From an uncultured Curtobacterium sp. (GTDB lineage: Bacteria > Actinomycetota > Actinomycetes > Actinomycetales > Microbacteriaceae), in the NCBI GenBank assembly GCA_913774725.1, contig CAJYIG010000104.1, positions 1-12,093 on the forward strand: a stretch of DNA of 12,093 nucleotides, in the 5' to 3' direction. Below are positions 5,610 to 12,093 of the stretch, in pieces. Both the position numbers and the translations under genes were made by a program. The notes under the pieces are model-generated. The model was not told the origin of the DNA. It worked only from the letters and a program-made list of their open reading frames with translations, and made no database searches. Position 1 is the stretch's first letter, and each line of letters begins with the position of its first letter.

Positions 5610-6719
5610 ATGGTCAGGCATCCCCTCATCGACGACGTGGTCGGCACCGCCATCGTGGTCCGGTCCGCATCGCCGGTCGTGTGGCTGACGGAGTCGCTCG
5701 CCTCGTTGCTGCGTCGTGCGTCCGAGTCCGGCCGCACGGTCGTGCTCCGCACCGGACGGGAGGCCTCGGTCACCCCCGCCCTGCGGCACGCCCTGGGCGT
5801 GCACCACGCCGCCTGGGCCGTGGACGGTCCCGACGGCAGCCTGCGGGACGGCCGCACCGGCGTCGCCGCGGCGGGCATCGAGGACTTCGTCCGCCGCGGG
5901 CCGGAACTCGTCGGCCCGCCGGCGCCCGGACACCCGGCGGCGACGCACTCGGTCCGCCAGATCAGCATCGACCTGACCCTCCGGCACCACGCCGACCGCG
6001 CCGTGGACATCGGCGCCGCGATCGAGGCCCTGTGCGAGACCGTCGGCACCTGCCCGACGCACTGGGGCACCAGCGAACCGCTCACGGTGCCGTGGGACCG
6101 CTGGGTCGTGACGCAGTACGCCAAGCACGAGGCCCCGGACGTCTCCACCTCGTACGCGCACGGCGACGGGTTCTCGGCGACGATGACCGCGCACCTGCTC
6201 GACGGCGTGGTCGTCGAGACGATGTCGGCGGTGCTGACCATCCCCGAGGACGGCGCCGACCCGGCACTCGCGTCGCGGCTCCTGGACGCGGTGCACCGTG
6301 TCGCCGACGAGGTCGAGCCGGTGTTCGGCGTGGTGATGCAGCGCCGCGGCGACGCCGACCACCTGCTCCGCGCGGTCGCCCACGAGGAGCCCGCCCCGCT
6401 GGCGGTCGTCGTCGGTCCGGAGGCCGCGGAGTTCCTCGACCGCGACGGCGAGTGGCCGCCGGCGCGGACGACGACGTCGGGGTTCGGTGGCGGCGGGCTG
6501 GTCGTGCGGTTCGACGACGGGTGGGAGGCGCTCGAGGCCTTCCTCGACCGCATCGACGAGGACCGCTTCCTGCAGCTCGTCGGCGGCGCACCCCTCGACC
6601 CGGCGCACGACGAGGGTGCGCTCGACGGGCACGATCGCGGATCGCACGCCGCGGCTGGGCGGAGCACGGGCGAACCGAGCGTGGGCCGACGGAGCACGGG
6701 CGGTCAGGGTGCCGCGTGA
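5610..6719 (+). CDS. Uncharacterised actinobacterial protein, possibly DUF6177-like
   Basis: This 369-residue soluble protein has no membrane segment, signal peptide or catalytic motif that I recognise. From memory it resembles the DUF6177 family of actinobacterial proteins, some of which I associate with type VII secretion loci, but that link is weak and no other secretion gene is in the window. The N-terminus (MVRHPLIDDVVGTAIVVRS) is a strand-rich start. Residues 110-260 contain SIDLTLRHHADRAV, CPTHWGT and an alternating-hydrophobic stretch. The last 35 residues are low-complexity (Gly, Arg, Ser, Thr) and come from a 12-base direct repeat. A near-perfect ribosome binding site (GGAGGAGG) sits 6 bases before the ATG. 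Codon use is strongly G+C-biased, as in native genes. The stop overlaps the next gene by 11 bases. Confidence 0.85.
   Translation: MVRHPLIDDVVGTAIVVRSASPVVWLTESLASLLRRASESGRTVVLRTGREASVTPALRHALGVHHAAWAVDGPDGSLRDGRTGVAAAGIEDFVRRGPELVGPPAPGHPAATHSVRQISIDLTLRHHADRAVDIGAAIEALCETVGTCPTHWGTSEPLTVPWDRWVVTQYAKHEAPDVSTSYAHGDGFSATMTAHLLDGVVVETMSAVLTIPEDGADPALASRLLDAVHRVADEVEPVFGVVMQRRGDADHLLRAVAHEEPAPLAVVVGPEAAEFLDRDGEWPPARTTTSGFGGGGLVVRFDDGWEALEAFLDRIDEDRFLQLVGGAPLDPAHDEGALDGHDRGSHAAAGRSTGEPSVGRRSTGGQGAA
6661..6702 (+). repeat. Short direct repeat (12 bases, 30-base period)
   Basis: GGAGCACGGGCG occurs at 6661-6672 and again at 6691-6702, in frame, giving the repeated peptide RSTG in the C-terminal tail of the 369-residue protein. 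It lies just before the overlapping start of the next gene. It is probably a local slippage duplication in low-complexity coding sequence. Confidence 0.6.
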
Positions 6720-7056
6720 CGTGACGCTGCTCTGCCGCGGGCCGGTGGAGACCCGGGACGTGGCCGAGGCGCTGCTGCTGCACGACGAGGCGTGGGGTGT
6801 CCGCGCGCTCGACGACGGTCCGGTGCTGCAGGTCTGCCGGGACGCCACGCACCCGGTGATCACGGTGCTCGGGGTCCGACGGGTCGACTCGTTCGACGAG
6901 GTCACACGGATCCTGCCGGACGCCCCGGCGCTGTCCACGCCGCTGTGGTGGGTGGACACGGTGACGCCCTTCGGCGCCGAGGGGGAGCCGGGCGTGACCG
7001 CTGCGCTCGAGGCGTCGTCGGAGCTCGACGCCGTCTGCATCGTGCACGGGGACTGA
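6709..7056 (+). CDS. Small uncharacterised protein translationally coupled to the upstream gene
   Basis: This 115-residue acidic soluble protein was not recognised. Its start is taken as the GTG at 6709, 11 bases inside the upstream gene, the first in-frame start where the sequence becomes protein-like (RDVTLLCRGPV). A GTG at 6721 is the alternative. No good ribosome binding site is seen for either, so reinitiation from the upstream gene is likely. Alternating strands and helices (LLLHDEAWGVRAL, DGPVLQVCRD, PVITVLGVRRVDS) and a Trp-Trp pair (80-81) suggest a compact alpha/beta domain. Its partner is presumably the 369-residue protein. No function is proposed. Confidence 0.75.
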   Translation: MPRDVTLLCRGPVETRDVAEALLLHDEAWGVRALDDGPVLQVCRDATHPVITVLGVRRVDSFDEVTRILPDAPALSTPLWWVDTVTPFGAEGEPGVTAALEASSELDAVCIVHGD

Positions 7057-7080
7057 GCCTCCCTCGGGACGGCGCCGACC

Positions 7081-7092
7081 GGACAGCTGTCC
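7081..7092. promoter_or_regulatory. Perfect 12-bp palindrome (candidate operator)
   Basis: GGACAGCTGTCC reads the same on both strands. It directly abuts a second inverted repeat at 7091-7116, in the gap between the 115-residue protein and the surface protein gene. It could be a regulator site or the base of a terminator; no matching known site comes to mind. Confidence 0.35.
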
Positions 7093-7116
7093 TGCCCCCA
7101 GTACGGGGGTACCAGG
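7091..7116 (+). terminator. C/G hairpin, likely terminator of the two-gene unit (or an operator)
   Basis: CCTG plus five C, a 5-base loop AGTAC, then five G, a 3-base bulge and CAGG form a 9-bp stem. It starts 35 bases after the stop codon at 7056, a usual place for a terminator. There is no T-run. The C5/G5 halves with a following GTAC resemble copper-repressor (CsoR) operators, but the left half lacks the expected TA, so that reading is weaker. Confidence 0.45.
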
Positions 7117-7150
7117 CGCCCGTGTCGAACTCGCGAGACCGCACGAGCCC

Positions 7151-7156
7151 TACGGT
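7151..7156 (+). promoter_or_regulatory. Candidate -10 element for the surface protein gene
   Basis: TACGGT fits the TANNNT form of a -10 element. Transcription from about 7163 would give a leader of about 63 bases before the TTG start at 7226, including the 9-bp hairpin at 7170-7201. No convincing -35 box is seen. The element immediately precedes the GTG at 7157, which argues against that GTG being the start codon. Confidence 0.35.
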
Positions 7157-7169
7157 GTGAGGACCCGAC

Positions 7170-7201
7170 GTCGACGAGCCGGGCAGACGCTCCTCGTCGA
7201 C
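7170..7201 (+). promoter_or_regulatory. Perfect 9-bp hairpin in the leader of the surface protein gene
   Basis: GTCGACGAG (7170-7178) pairs exactly with CTCGTCGAC (7193-7201) around a 14-base loop. It lies 15 bases before the AGGG ribosome binding site of the TTG start. In the mRNA it would form a stable structure beside the translation initiation region. Whether it controls expression or stabilises the transcript cannot be told. Confidence 0.5.
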
Positions 7202-7225
7202 ACCCTCCTCGAGAACAGGGCTCCA

Positions 7226-9478
7226 TTGGCTCAACGACCTCGTGGGCGCGCCGTCGCGCGCGCCCGGACCATCCTCACCGCGCTCACCGTCGCGGGTCTC
7301 GCCGGCCTCGCCTTCGTCGGCGCCGACGTCAGCGCGGCCTCGGCAGTGGCCCCCGCGCAGACGACCTTCACCGACCAGTCCTTCCGCGGCACCGACGCCG
7401 GCCCCGGCTGGGTCCTCCCGTCGACCCCTGCCGCCTCAGGCAACTCCGCCTGCCTCACCGCGGCGGCCGTCGAGTCGACGAACGCGGGCGCGATCCCGAC
7501 CTGCCCCGAGGCGGGCGACCCGGCCGGCGACGGCGCACTCCGGCTCACCTCCGCGTCGCAGGCGCTGATCGGCGCGGTCGGGTCGACGCAGGCCGTCCCG
7601 ACCGACAAGGGTCTGGACGCCTCCTTCACCACGTACCAGTACGGCGGCGACGGCGCCGACGGCATGGTCTTCTACCTGGCGGCGACCGACCCGTACGACA
7701 CCGCGGTCCCGACGCGCACCGGCTACACGGGTGGCTCGCTCGGCTACGCCGCCTACCCGCCGAGCGGGGCGCCCGGTCTCGAGCACGCCTACCTGGGCGT
7801 GGGGCTCGACACCTACGGCGGGTTCGCCGGCAACTACACCGGCTGCGTCGACGACCTCGGTGGCGGCGGTACGAACAACTCGCTGACCGTCCGCGGACCC
7901 GGCAACGGCTTCTCCGGCTACTGCGTGCAGTCGGTGACCCGTGCGGACGGATCCCTGCGCGGGGACGGCTTCCCCGACCGCTCGTCCGCGGGCGTGCCCG
8001 TCGAGGTCGTCGTCAATCCGACCACGACCGCCCTGTCCGCCCGCCAGGCCCCGAGCGTGTCGGTGCCTGCCGGCCAGTACGCCGTGATCTTCACGAGCCG
8101 CGGCGCCGGCCAGCAGGTCGTCTTCGGGGACCTGCCGAAGCTCGACCCGGCGGGCGACGTCGCCGGTATCGACCCCTCGTGGATCGACCCGGCGACCGGC
8201 TACCCGTACAAGCTCACCTTCGGCTTCACGGCCGGCACCGGCGGGTCGACCGACGTGCACGAGGTCACCGACCTGGTCGCGACGACCGCCGCCGGTGCGG
8301 TCCCGGTCCTCACCGCTCGGACGGGAGGCACGACCGACGTCGCGCACGCCGGCTCCGGCACGGTCACGGTCACCACGACGGTCTCCGCCGACGGCGGCTC
8401 GGAGACGCGCGCCGTCCGCACCACGACGACGTTCCCGACCGGGGTCACCCCGTCCGCGGACGCCGCATCCGGCGACGGCTGGACGTGCTCGGTCTCCGGC
8501 CAGGTCGTCACCTGCGACCAGCTCGCGGCCGACCGTGCACCCGGCACCGACCTGCCGACGCTGACGCTCCCCTTCACCGTGACCGGTGCGGCGCGCACCG
8601 CGACGGTCTCGACGGTCGTCTCGTCGATCGACGCCGAGGCGGTCACGGTCACCCGTGACGTCACGGTCGCCCCGCAGGCGACCACGGTCACCGTCGACGA
8701 CACCACCGTGTCCGTCGGTGAGGAAGCGCCGCTCCGCGCGACGGTCGCATCGTCCGAGACCACCGCTGCCAGCGTGCCGACCGGCACCGTCCGGTTCACC
8801 GACACCGCGACCGGCGCCGAGCTCTGCACCGCCGAGCTCACCGACGGGACGGCGACGTGCGCGCTCGCCGCTCCCGCGGTCGGGCAGACGAGCGTCACCG
8901 CGACCTACCTCGGCGATGCTGACCACGCCACCGCCGAGGGCACCGGCACGCTCGTCGTGTCGAAGCTCCCGACCGCCGTCACCGCGACGTCCCCGGACTC
9001 CGCCGAGCCCGTGACGACCGGCGACCCGGTCACCCTGCGCGTCGACGGCCTCGGCGCCGAGGACGGCCAGCCGGCACCCACGGGGACGATCGCGTTCCGC
9101 GAGGGTGACGCGGTCCTGTGCACCGTGACGCTCCCGGAGTCGAGCTGCGACGTCACGACGCTCGCCGCTGGACGTCACCGGATCCTCGCGGTCTACTCCG
9201 GCGACGCGGTGTACGCCGGGTCGACGTCGGACGCGATCGTCGTGACGGTGCAGGACGCCGTCGTCGTGCCGGTCCCGACGTCGGGCACCACGACCGCTCC
9301 GACGTCCGCGCCGACCACACCGGCGCCCCGCTCGACCCCGGCTGCTGCGGCTGCCGCTGGACTGGCGTTCACCGGCTCGACCATCGCGCTCTGGACGGGC
9401 ATCGCGCTCGCGGTGGCGCTGCTGGTGGCCGGGTTCGTGCTCCTGATGGTTCGCCGGACCCGGGCTGCCCGCGGGTAG
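7226..9478 (+). CDS. Wall-anchored surface protein: L-type lectin, DUF11-like and Ig-like domains, LAxTG sorting signal
   Basis: This 750-residue exported adhesin-like protein starts with a signal peptide (basic 1-15, hydrophobic 16-32, AxA-type sites at 38-44). Residues 46-352 look like a bacterial L-type (legume) lectin domain, with GADGMVFYLA, GGSLGYAAY and LGVGLDTYGG. Residues 358-482 are DUF11-like (WTCSV, VVTC). Two Ig-like domains follow (483-580 and 581-677), each with a late YLGD or YSGD motif. Cysteines come in closely spaced pairs, suggesting disulfides. A Pro/Thr/Ala linker leads to LAFTG (713-717), a membrane helix and an RR-containing tail: a class E sortase signal. TTG 7226 (AGGG 5 bases upstream) was preferred to GTG 7157, since the longer form adds a poor N-terminus over leader structure. 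The ligand is unknown. Confidence 0.88.
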   Translation: MAQRPRGRAVARARTILTALTVAGLAGLAFVGADVSAASAVAPAQTTFTDQSFRGTDAGPGWVLPSTPAASGNSACLTAAAVESTNAGAIPTCPEAGDPAGDGALRLTSASQALIGAVGSTQAVPTDKGLDASFTTYQYGGDGADGMVFYLAATDPYDTAVPTRTGYTGGSLGYAAYPPSGAPGLEHAYLGVGLDTYGGFAGNYTGCVDDLGGGGTNNSLTVRGPGNGFSGYCVQSVTRADGSLRGDGFPDRSSAGVPVEVVVNPTTTALSARQAPSVSVPAGQYAVIFTSRGAGQQVVFGDLPKLDPAGDVAGIDPSWIDPATGYPYKLTFGFTAGTGGSTDVHEVTDLVATTAAGAVPVLTARTGGTTDVAHAGSGTVTVTTTVSADGGSETRAVRTTTTFPTGVTPSADAASGDGWTCSVSGQVVTCDQLAADRAPGTDLPTLTLPFTVTGAARTATVSTVVSSIDAEAVTVTRDVTVAPQATTVTVDDTTVSVGEEAPLRATVASSETTAASVPTGTVRFTDTATGAELCTAELTDGTATCALAAPAVGQTSVTATYLGDADHATAEGTGTLVVSKLPTAVTATSPDSAEPVTTGDPVTLRVDGLGAEDGQPAPTGTIAFREGDAVLCTVTLPESSCDVTTLAAGRHRILAVYSGDAVYAGSTSDAIVVTVQDAVVVPVPTSGTTTAPTSAPTTPAPRSTPAAAAAAGLAFTGSTIALWTGIALAVALLVAGFVLLMVRRTRAARG

Positions 9479-9498
9479 TCGGAGCGTCCCTGGAACGA

Positions 9499-9533
9499 GA
9501 GAGCGCACCGTGCGGATCGCACGGTGCGCTCTC
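9499..9533. terminator. Strong 16-bp bidirectional hairpin terminator
   Basis: A perfect 16-bp inverted repeat (9499-9514 with 9518-9533) has a 3-base loop, or 15 bp with a 5-base loop. It lies 20 bases after the surface protein stop and 43 bases beyond the stop of the convergent CopD-CtaG gene. It is the clearest terminator in the window and can serve both genes. Confidence 0.88.
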
Positions 9534-9576
9534 GCGTTGCCGCCGATCGGGCAGGTGCCGGCTCAGTCGCGCCGGC

Positions 9577-11622
9577 TCAGTCGCGCTTGCTCATCGCGGC
9601 GAGCCGCTCGTTGTACGCCTTGAGGTCGGCGTCGCCGTCGCGGTCGGCCTTGCGGTCGAGGCGCTTCGCGTCGCGCTTGTCCGTCCGGACCCAGTTGCGC
9701 ACGACGAGCAGCGCGACGAACACCATCGGCAGCTCGGACGCACCCCACGCGATGCCGCCACCGGTGTGCTGGTCGGCGAGGAGCGCCCGGTCGTCGGTCT
9801 GGCCGAGCGCGTGGAACCAGTCGGCCGCGAAGACGGACTGCGAGGTCATCACCGCGACGCCGAAGAACGCGTGGAAGGCCAGGGTCGCCAGGAGCGCGAT
9901 GATCAGGATCGGGTACTGCGGGCGCTTCGGGCCCGGGTCGACGCCGACGAACACCCAGAAGAACAGGTAGCCGCTGAAGACGAAGTGCACGACCATCACG
10001 ACGTGCCACTCGTGGGACTGCATGGCGTACTGGAACGCCGGCGTGAAGTAGAACACCACGAGGGAGCCGGCGAAGATGACCCCGGCGACGGCGGGTTTCG
10101 CGAGGAACTGCATCCACCGCGAGTGGGTGAACAGCATCAGCCACTCACGGGCCCCGCGGGAGCCGTCGTTCCGCACCGGCAGGGTGCGCAGCGCCAGGAG
10201 CACCGGGCCGCCGAGGACGAGCGGCAGCGGCACGAACATCATGAGCAGCATGTGCTGGAGCATGTGCGACGAGAAGTGCACCATGCCGTAGACCGCCGGC
10301 CCCGCCGAGGTGGTCCAGATGAAGAGCGCGCAGCCGAGCAGCCACGCGATGGTCCGGCCGACCGGCCACGAGTCACCGCGCTGCTCGAGCTTCCGCACCG
10401 ACAGCAGGTACCAGCCGGCACCGACGACGGCGATCGCCAGGTAGACCCAGTCGATGTGCCACTGCGTCAGGTAGGTCTGCACGGTCTGCGCCGGCGGGTA
10501 CGGGAACCCGAGCAGTCCGGAGCGGGTGTCCTGCCCGGTCTCCGGCGTCTGTGGGATCGGCGGCTGCGACCGGGACACGGCGACCGAGACGCCGATCGCC
10601 ACGGCCATGAAGACGATCTCGGCCAGGGCGAACCGGACGAAGAGCTTCCGGTCGAGCGGCGCGCGGAGCAGCCCGGGCACGAGCTTCCGGCGCTGCGCGA
10701 CCCCGGCGAGCCCGAGCAGCACGAGGATGACGGCCTTGACCGTGATGAGCCAGCCGTACGTCGTGGTGACGAGGTCGGCCGGGCCGGTCAGGCGGAGCGA
10801 GGCGTTGACGATGCCCGAGAACGCGACCGCGGCGAACGCCCAACCGGCCAGCGTCGAGTACCGGGCGACGACCCGCCCGGTGGCGCCCTTCGTCCGGGTG
10901 CGGAGCAGCAGCACGGCGACGAGTCCGCCGGCCCAGACGCACACGGCGACCAGGTGCACGGCGAGCGAGTTCACGGCGTTCGCGTGCTCGAGCGACCCGG
11001 CTGCGTGCCCGGACAGCGCGAGCGGCAGCAGGGCGAACAGCCCGGCGACGGTGGCGACCGCGAGCGTGGTGACCCGCGTGGCGAAGGCGGCGACGAGGGT
11101 GGCGACCAGGATCGCCGCGGCGGAGACGACGAGCGACTGGCCGATCTCGACCTGGAACGCGAAGAGCAGGAAGTTCCGCGCGAAGACCGGACTGGTGAGC
11201 GGGACCCCGAGGGTGTTCGCACCCGTCAGGACGATGCCGACGACGGCCGCCAGGAACCACACCGCCCCGGCTGCCGCGCCCCAGCGCGCGGCGCGGTGCT
11301 GGATGCTCGACATCGCGCCGTGGTCCGCCTTCTTGGCGGGCAGGGCGAACGCGGCGACGATGAGCAGACCGATCGTGAGCGCTGCGGTGGTGTCGTGCAC
11401 CACGCGGGCGACCGGCAGGCCGTACTCGACCAGGTCGCCGGCGGAGACGAGCTGCTGCGACGCGGTGAAGGCGCCGGTCACGGTCATGCCGAGGCCGGCG
11501 CACGCCACGGCGAGCGGGATCGCGACGACCAGGACCGTCGCGACGGTGGTGGATCGCGCGGTGGTGGGGGCGGGGTCGGGTGCCGTGTCCCCGGGCTGCG
11601 TGGCGGCTGACGTGACGGTCAT
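9577..11622 (-). CDS. CopD-CtaG fusion: copper transport / cytochrome c oxidase assembly membrane protein
   Basis: This 681-residue polytopic membrane protein joins two families. Residues 25-350 are CopD-like, with about eight or nine helices and conserved LSGHAAG (His206) and HLVAVCVWAGGL (His223). Residues 385-645 are CtaG/caa3-assembly-like, with the Met/His motif MVHFSSHMLQHMLLM (His449, His453, His457), SHEWHVVMVVHF (His540, His546) and AFHAFFG (His584). Such fusions occur in actinobacteria and are thought to handle copper for the heme-copper oxidase CuB site. The last 35 residues are charged and cytoplasmic. The ATG at 11622 has only a weak GGA upstream; TACCAT 9 bases before it may be a -10 for a nearly leaderless mRNA. 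The codon lies inside a 16-bp palindrome. The family call is firm, the exact role inferred. Confidence 0.93.
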   Translation of the reverse strand: MTVTSAATQPGDTAPDPAPTTARSTTVATVLVVAIPLAVACAGLGMTVTGAFTASQQLVSAGDLVEYGLPVARVVHDTTAALTIGLLIVAAFALPAKKADHGAMSSIQHRAARWGAAAGAVWFLAAVVGIVLTGANTLGVPLTSPVFARNFLLFAFQVEIGQSLVVSAAAILVATLVAAFATRVTTLAVATVAGLFALLPLALSGHAAGSLEHANAVNSLAVHLVAVCVWAGGLVAVLLLRTRTKGATGRVVARYSTLAGWAFAAVAFSGIVNASLRLTGPADLVTTTYGWLITVKAVILVLLGLAGVAQRRKLVPGLLRAPLDRKLFVRFALAEIVFMAVAIGVSVAVSRSQPPIPQTPETGQDTRSGLLGFPYPPAQTVQTYLTQWHIDWVYLAIAVVGAGWYLLSVRKLEQRGDSWPVGRTIAWLLGCALFIWTTSAGPAVYGMVHFSSHMLQHMLLMMFVPLPLVLGGPVLLALRTLPVRNDGSRGAREWLMLFTHSRWMQFLAKPAVAGVIFAGSLVVFYFTPAFQYAMQSHEWHVVMVVHFVFSGYLFFWVFVGVDPGPKRPQYPILIIALLATLAFHAFFGVAVMTSQSVFAADWFHALGQTDDRALLADQHTGGGIAWGASELPMVFVALLVVRNWVRTDKRDAKRLDRKADRDGDADLKAYNERLAAMSKRD

Positions 11623-11629
11623 GACCGTC
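11614..11629. promoter_or_regulatory. Perfect 16-bp palindrome spanning the CopD-CtaG start codon
   Basis: GACGGTCATGACCGTC is self-complementary over all 16 bases, and the ATG of the membrane protein lies at its centre. It could be an operator overlapping the transcription start or, in the mRNA, a small hairpin hiding the start codon. Part of it is coding (ATGACCGTC), so chance is possible. Confidence 0.4.
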
Positions 11630-11631
11630 CA

Positions 11632-11637
11632 ATGGTA
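11632..11637 (-). promoter_or_regulatory. Candidate -10 element for the CopD-CtaG gene
   Basis: On the minus strand TACCAT lies 9 bases before the ATG. It would place the transcript start within a few bases of the start codon. No -35 box is apparent. The gap to the upstream acetyltransferase gene (11623-11707) is 85 bases, so an own promoter is plausible. Confidence 0.35.
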
Positions 11638-11707
11638 GGTCGCCCGCCTGACACCCCGGTCCCAGTCCCGCGTCGGACCCGAGCCGGCCCGGTGCCCGCG
11701 CCGGCGG

Positions 11708-12093
11708 TCAGTCGCGGTGCTCCCAGATGCCCTCGCTGCCGACCCCGACGAACCCGACGGCCTCGTTCACGTCGAGCATCGGCCGGTTCTCCTCGGCGTT
11801 GAACGTGACGATCGACGGGCGCCCTGGGAAGTCCCGTTCGACCGTCTCGATCCCGACCACCTTGAGCAGCCAGCCGAGCCGGTGCCCGCGGTGCTCGCGG
11901 AGCACCAGCGTGTCCCACTGCATCACCGCGCGCGACGGGTCCTCCGGCACCTTGAGCTGGCTGAAACCGGCCAGGGTGGTGCTCTCGACGTGCTCGACCG
12001 CGATGGTGAGCATCGTGTGCGGGCCGGTCGCGAGCTGTTCCTCGGACTCGCGGACGCGGTCGGCCGTCCAGACGTCCTCGGGCTCCTGCATGT
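11708..12093 (-). CDS. GNAT-family acetyltransferase, C-terminal part (runs off the right edge)
   Basis: The visible 127 residues resemble the second half of the roughly 400-residue tandem-GNAT proteins common in actinobacteria. VMQWDTLVLREHRGHRLGWLLK holds the acetyl-CoA pyrophosphate loop (REHRGHRLG), then FNAEENRPMLDVNEAVGF is the conserved C-terminal signature of this group. The Met at the window edge lies in mid-domain (MQEPEDVWTADRVRESEE), so it is unlikely to be the true start; the gene should continue beyond 12093. It lies upstream of the CopD-CtaG gene on the same strand with an 85-base gap. The substrate is unknown. Confidence 0.85.
   Translation of the reverse strand, partial: MQEPEDVWTADRVRESEEQLATGPHTMLTIAVEHVESTTLAGFSQLKVPEDPSRAVMQWDTLVLREHRGHRLGWLLKVVGIETVERDFPGRPSIVTFNAEENRPMLDVNEAVGFVGVGSEGIWEHRD

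Noticed and set aside
7094..7113. CsoR-type copper operator
   Set aside because: Only the right half (G5 followed by TAC) fits. The left half lacks the matching TA, and the position after a stop codon favours a terminator. Kept only as an alternative.
7157..7225. N-terminal extension of the surface protein from GTG 7157
   Set aside because: It would place a charged, non-signal stretch before the signal peptide and code through a perfect leader hairpin. The GTG also directly follows a -10-like box with no room for a ribosome binding site.
5382..7226. Minus-strand open frame of about 614 residues over the two uncharacterised genes
   Set aside because: It starts in the promoter region of the surface gene and ends inside the tRNA gene, with no protein-like pattern. 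The plus-strand genes have a strong ribosome binding site and normal composition.
7436..9508. Minus-strand open frame of about 690 residues over the surface protein gene
   Set aside because: It is an Arg/Gly-rich shadow with no domain. The plus strand has a signal peptide, recognisable domains and a sorting signal, and the frame also crosses the terminator.
9118..11610. Plus-strand open frame of about 830 residues antisense to the CopD-CtaG gene
   Set aside because: Its translation is low-complexity Arg/Glu/Asp-rich text typical of the wrong frame of high-GC DNA. The opposite strand encodes a coherent membrane protein with family motifs.
1..12093. CRISPR arrays, intact insertion sequences, phage genes or toxin-antitoxin pairs
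   Set aside because: No regularly spaced repeats, transposase motifs, structural phage genes or paired small toxin-like genes were seen. The only mobile-element trace is the recombinase relic.

Overview
The window is very G+C-rich, gene-dense DNA from a high-GC actinobacterium, most likely Microbacteriaceae (for example Curtobacterium or a close relative). This is inferred from codon use, an MhuD-type heme-degrading enzyme, a CopD-CtaG fusion protein, an LAxTG (class E sortase) wall-anchoring signal and an apparently leaderless ArsR gene. No database search was possible, so names rest on motifs and remembered family members.

Layout. (1) 1-53 may hold the 3' end of a + strand gene, followed by a perfect bidirectional hairpin terminator. 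(2) 112-1828, minus strand: a compact three-gene operon of an ArsR/SmtB metal sensor, a His-rich zinc-type CDF exporter and an MhuD-like heme-degrading monooxygenase. The first two genes overlap by 4 bases and the third follows 20 bases later. A GNAT acetyltransferase lies just upstream on the same strand. (3) 2445-5328 is accessory-looking DNA: a four-helix membrane protein of unknown function, an ASCH-domain protein, a frameshifted serine-recombinase relic and a HEAT/LRV-repeat protein. It ends at a tRNA-Gly(CCC) gene whose 3' end points into this stretch. (4) 5610-7056, plus strand: two overlapping genes of unknown function. (5) 7226-9478: a secreted, LAxTG-anchored surface protein with an L-type lectin domain, a DUF11-like domain and two Ig-like domains, behind a leader rich in inverted repeats. 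It ends at a 16-bp hairpin terminator. (6) 9577-12093, minus strand: a CopD-CtaG fusion membrane protein for copper handling and cytochrome oxidase assembly, and a GNAT acetyltransferase running off the right edge.

How the genes may work together. The ArsR-CDF pair is a standard sense-and-export unit for zinc or a similar divalent metal. The unusual part is the third gene, an intact-looking heme-degrading enzyme, which suggests a link between metal efflux and release of iron from heme. The lectin-Ig protein is probably a wall-anchored adhesin or glycan binder. The recombinase relic and the tRNA make 2445-5328 look like an old insertion zone, but no attachment-site repeat was found. No CRISPR array, intact insertion sequence or complete defence system was seen.
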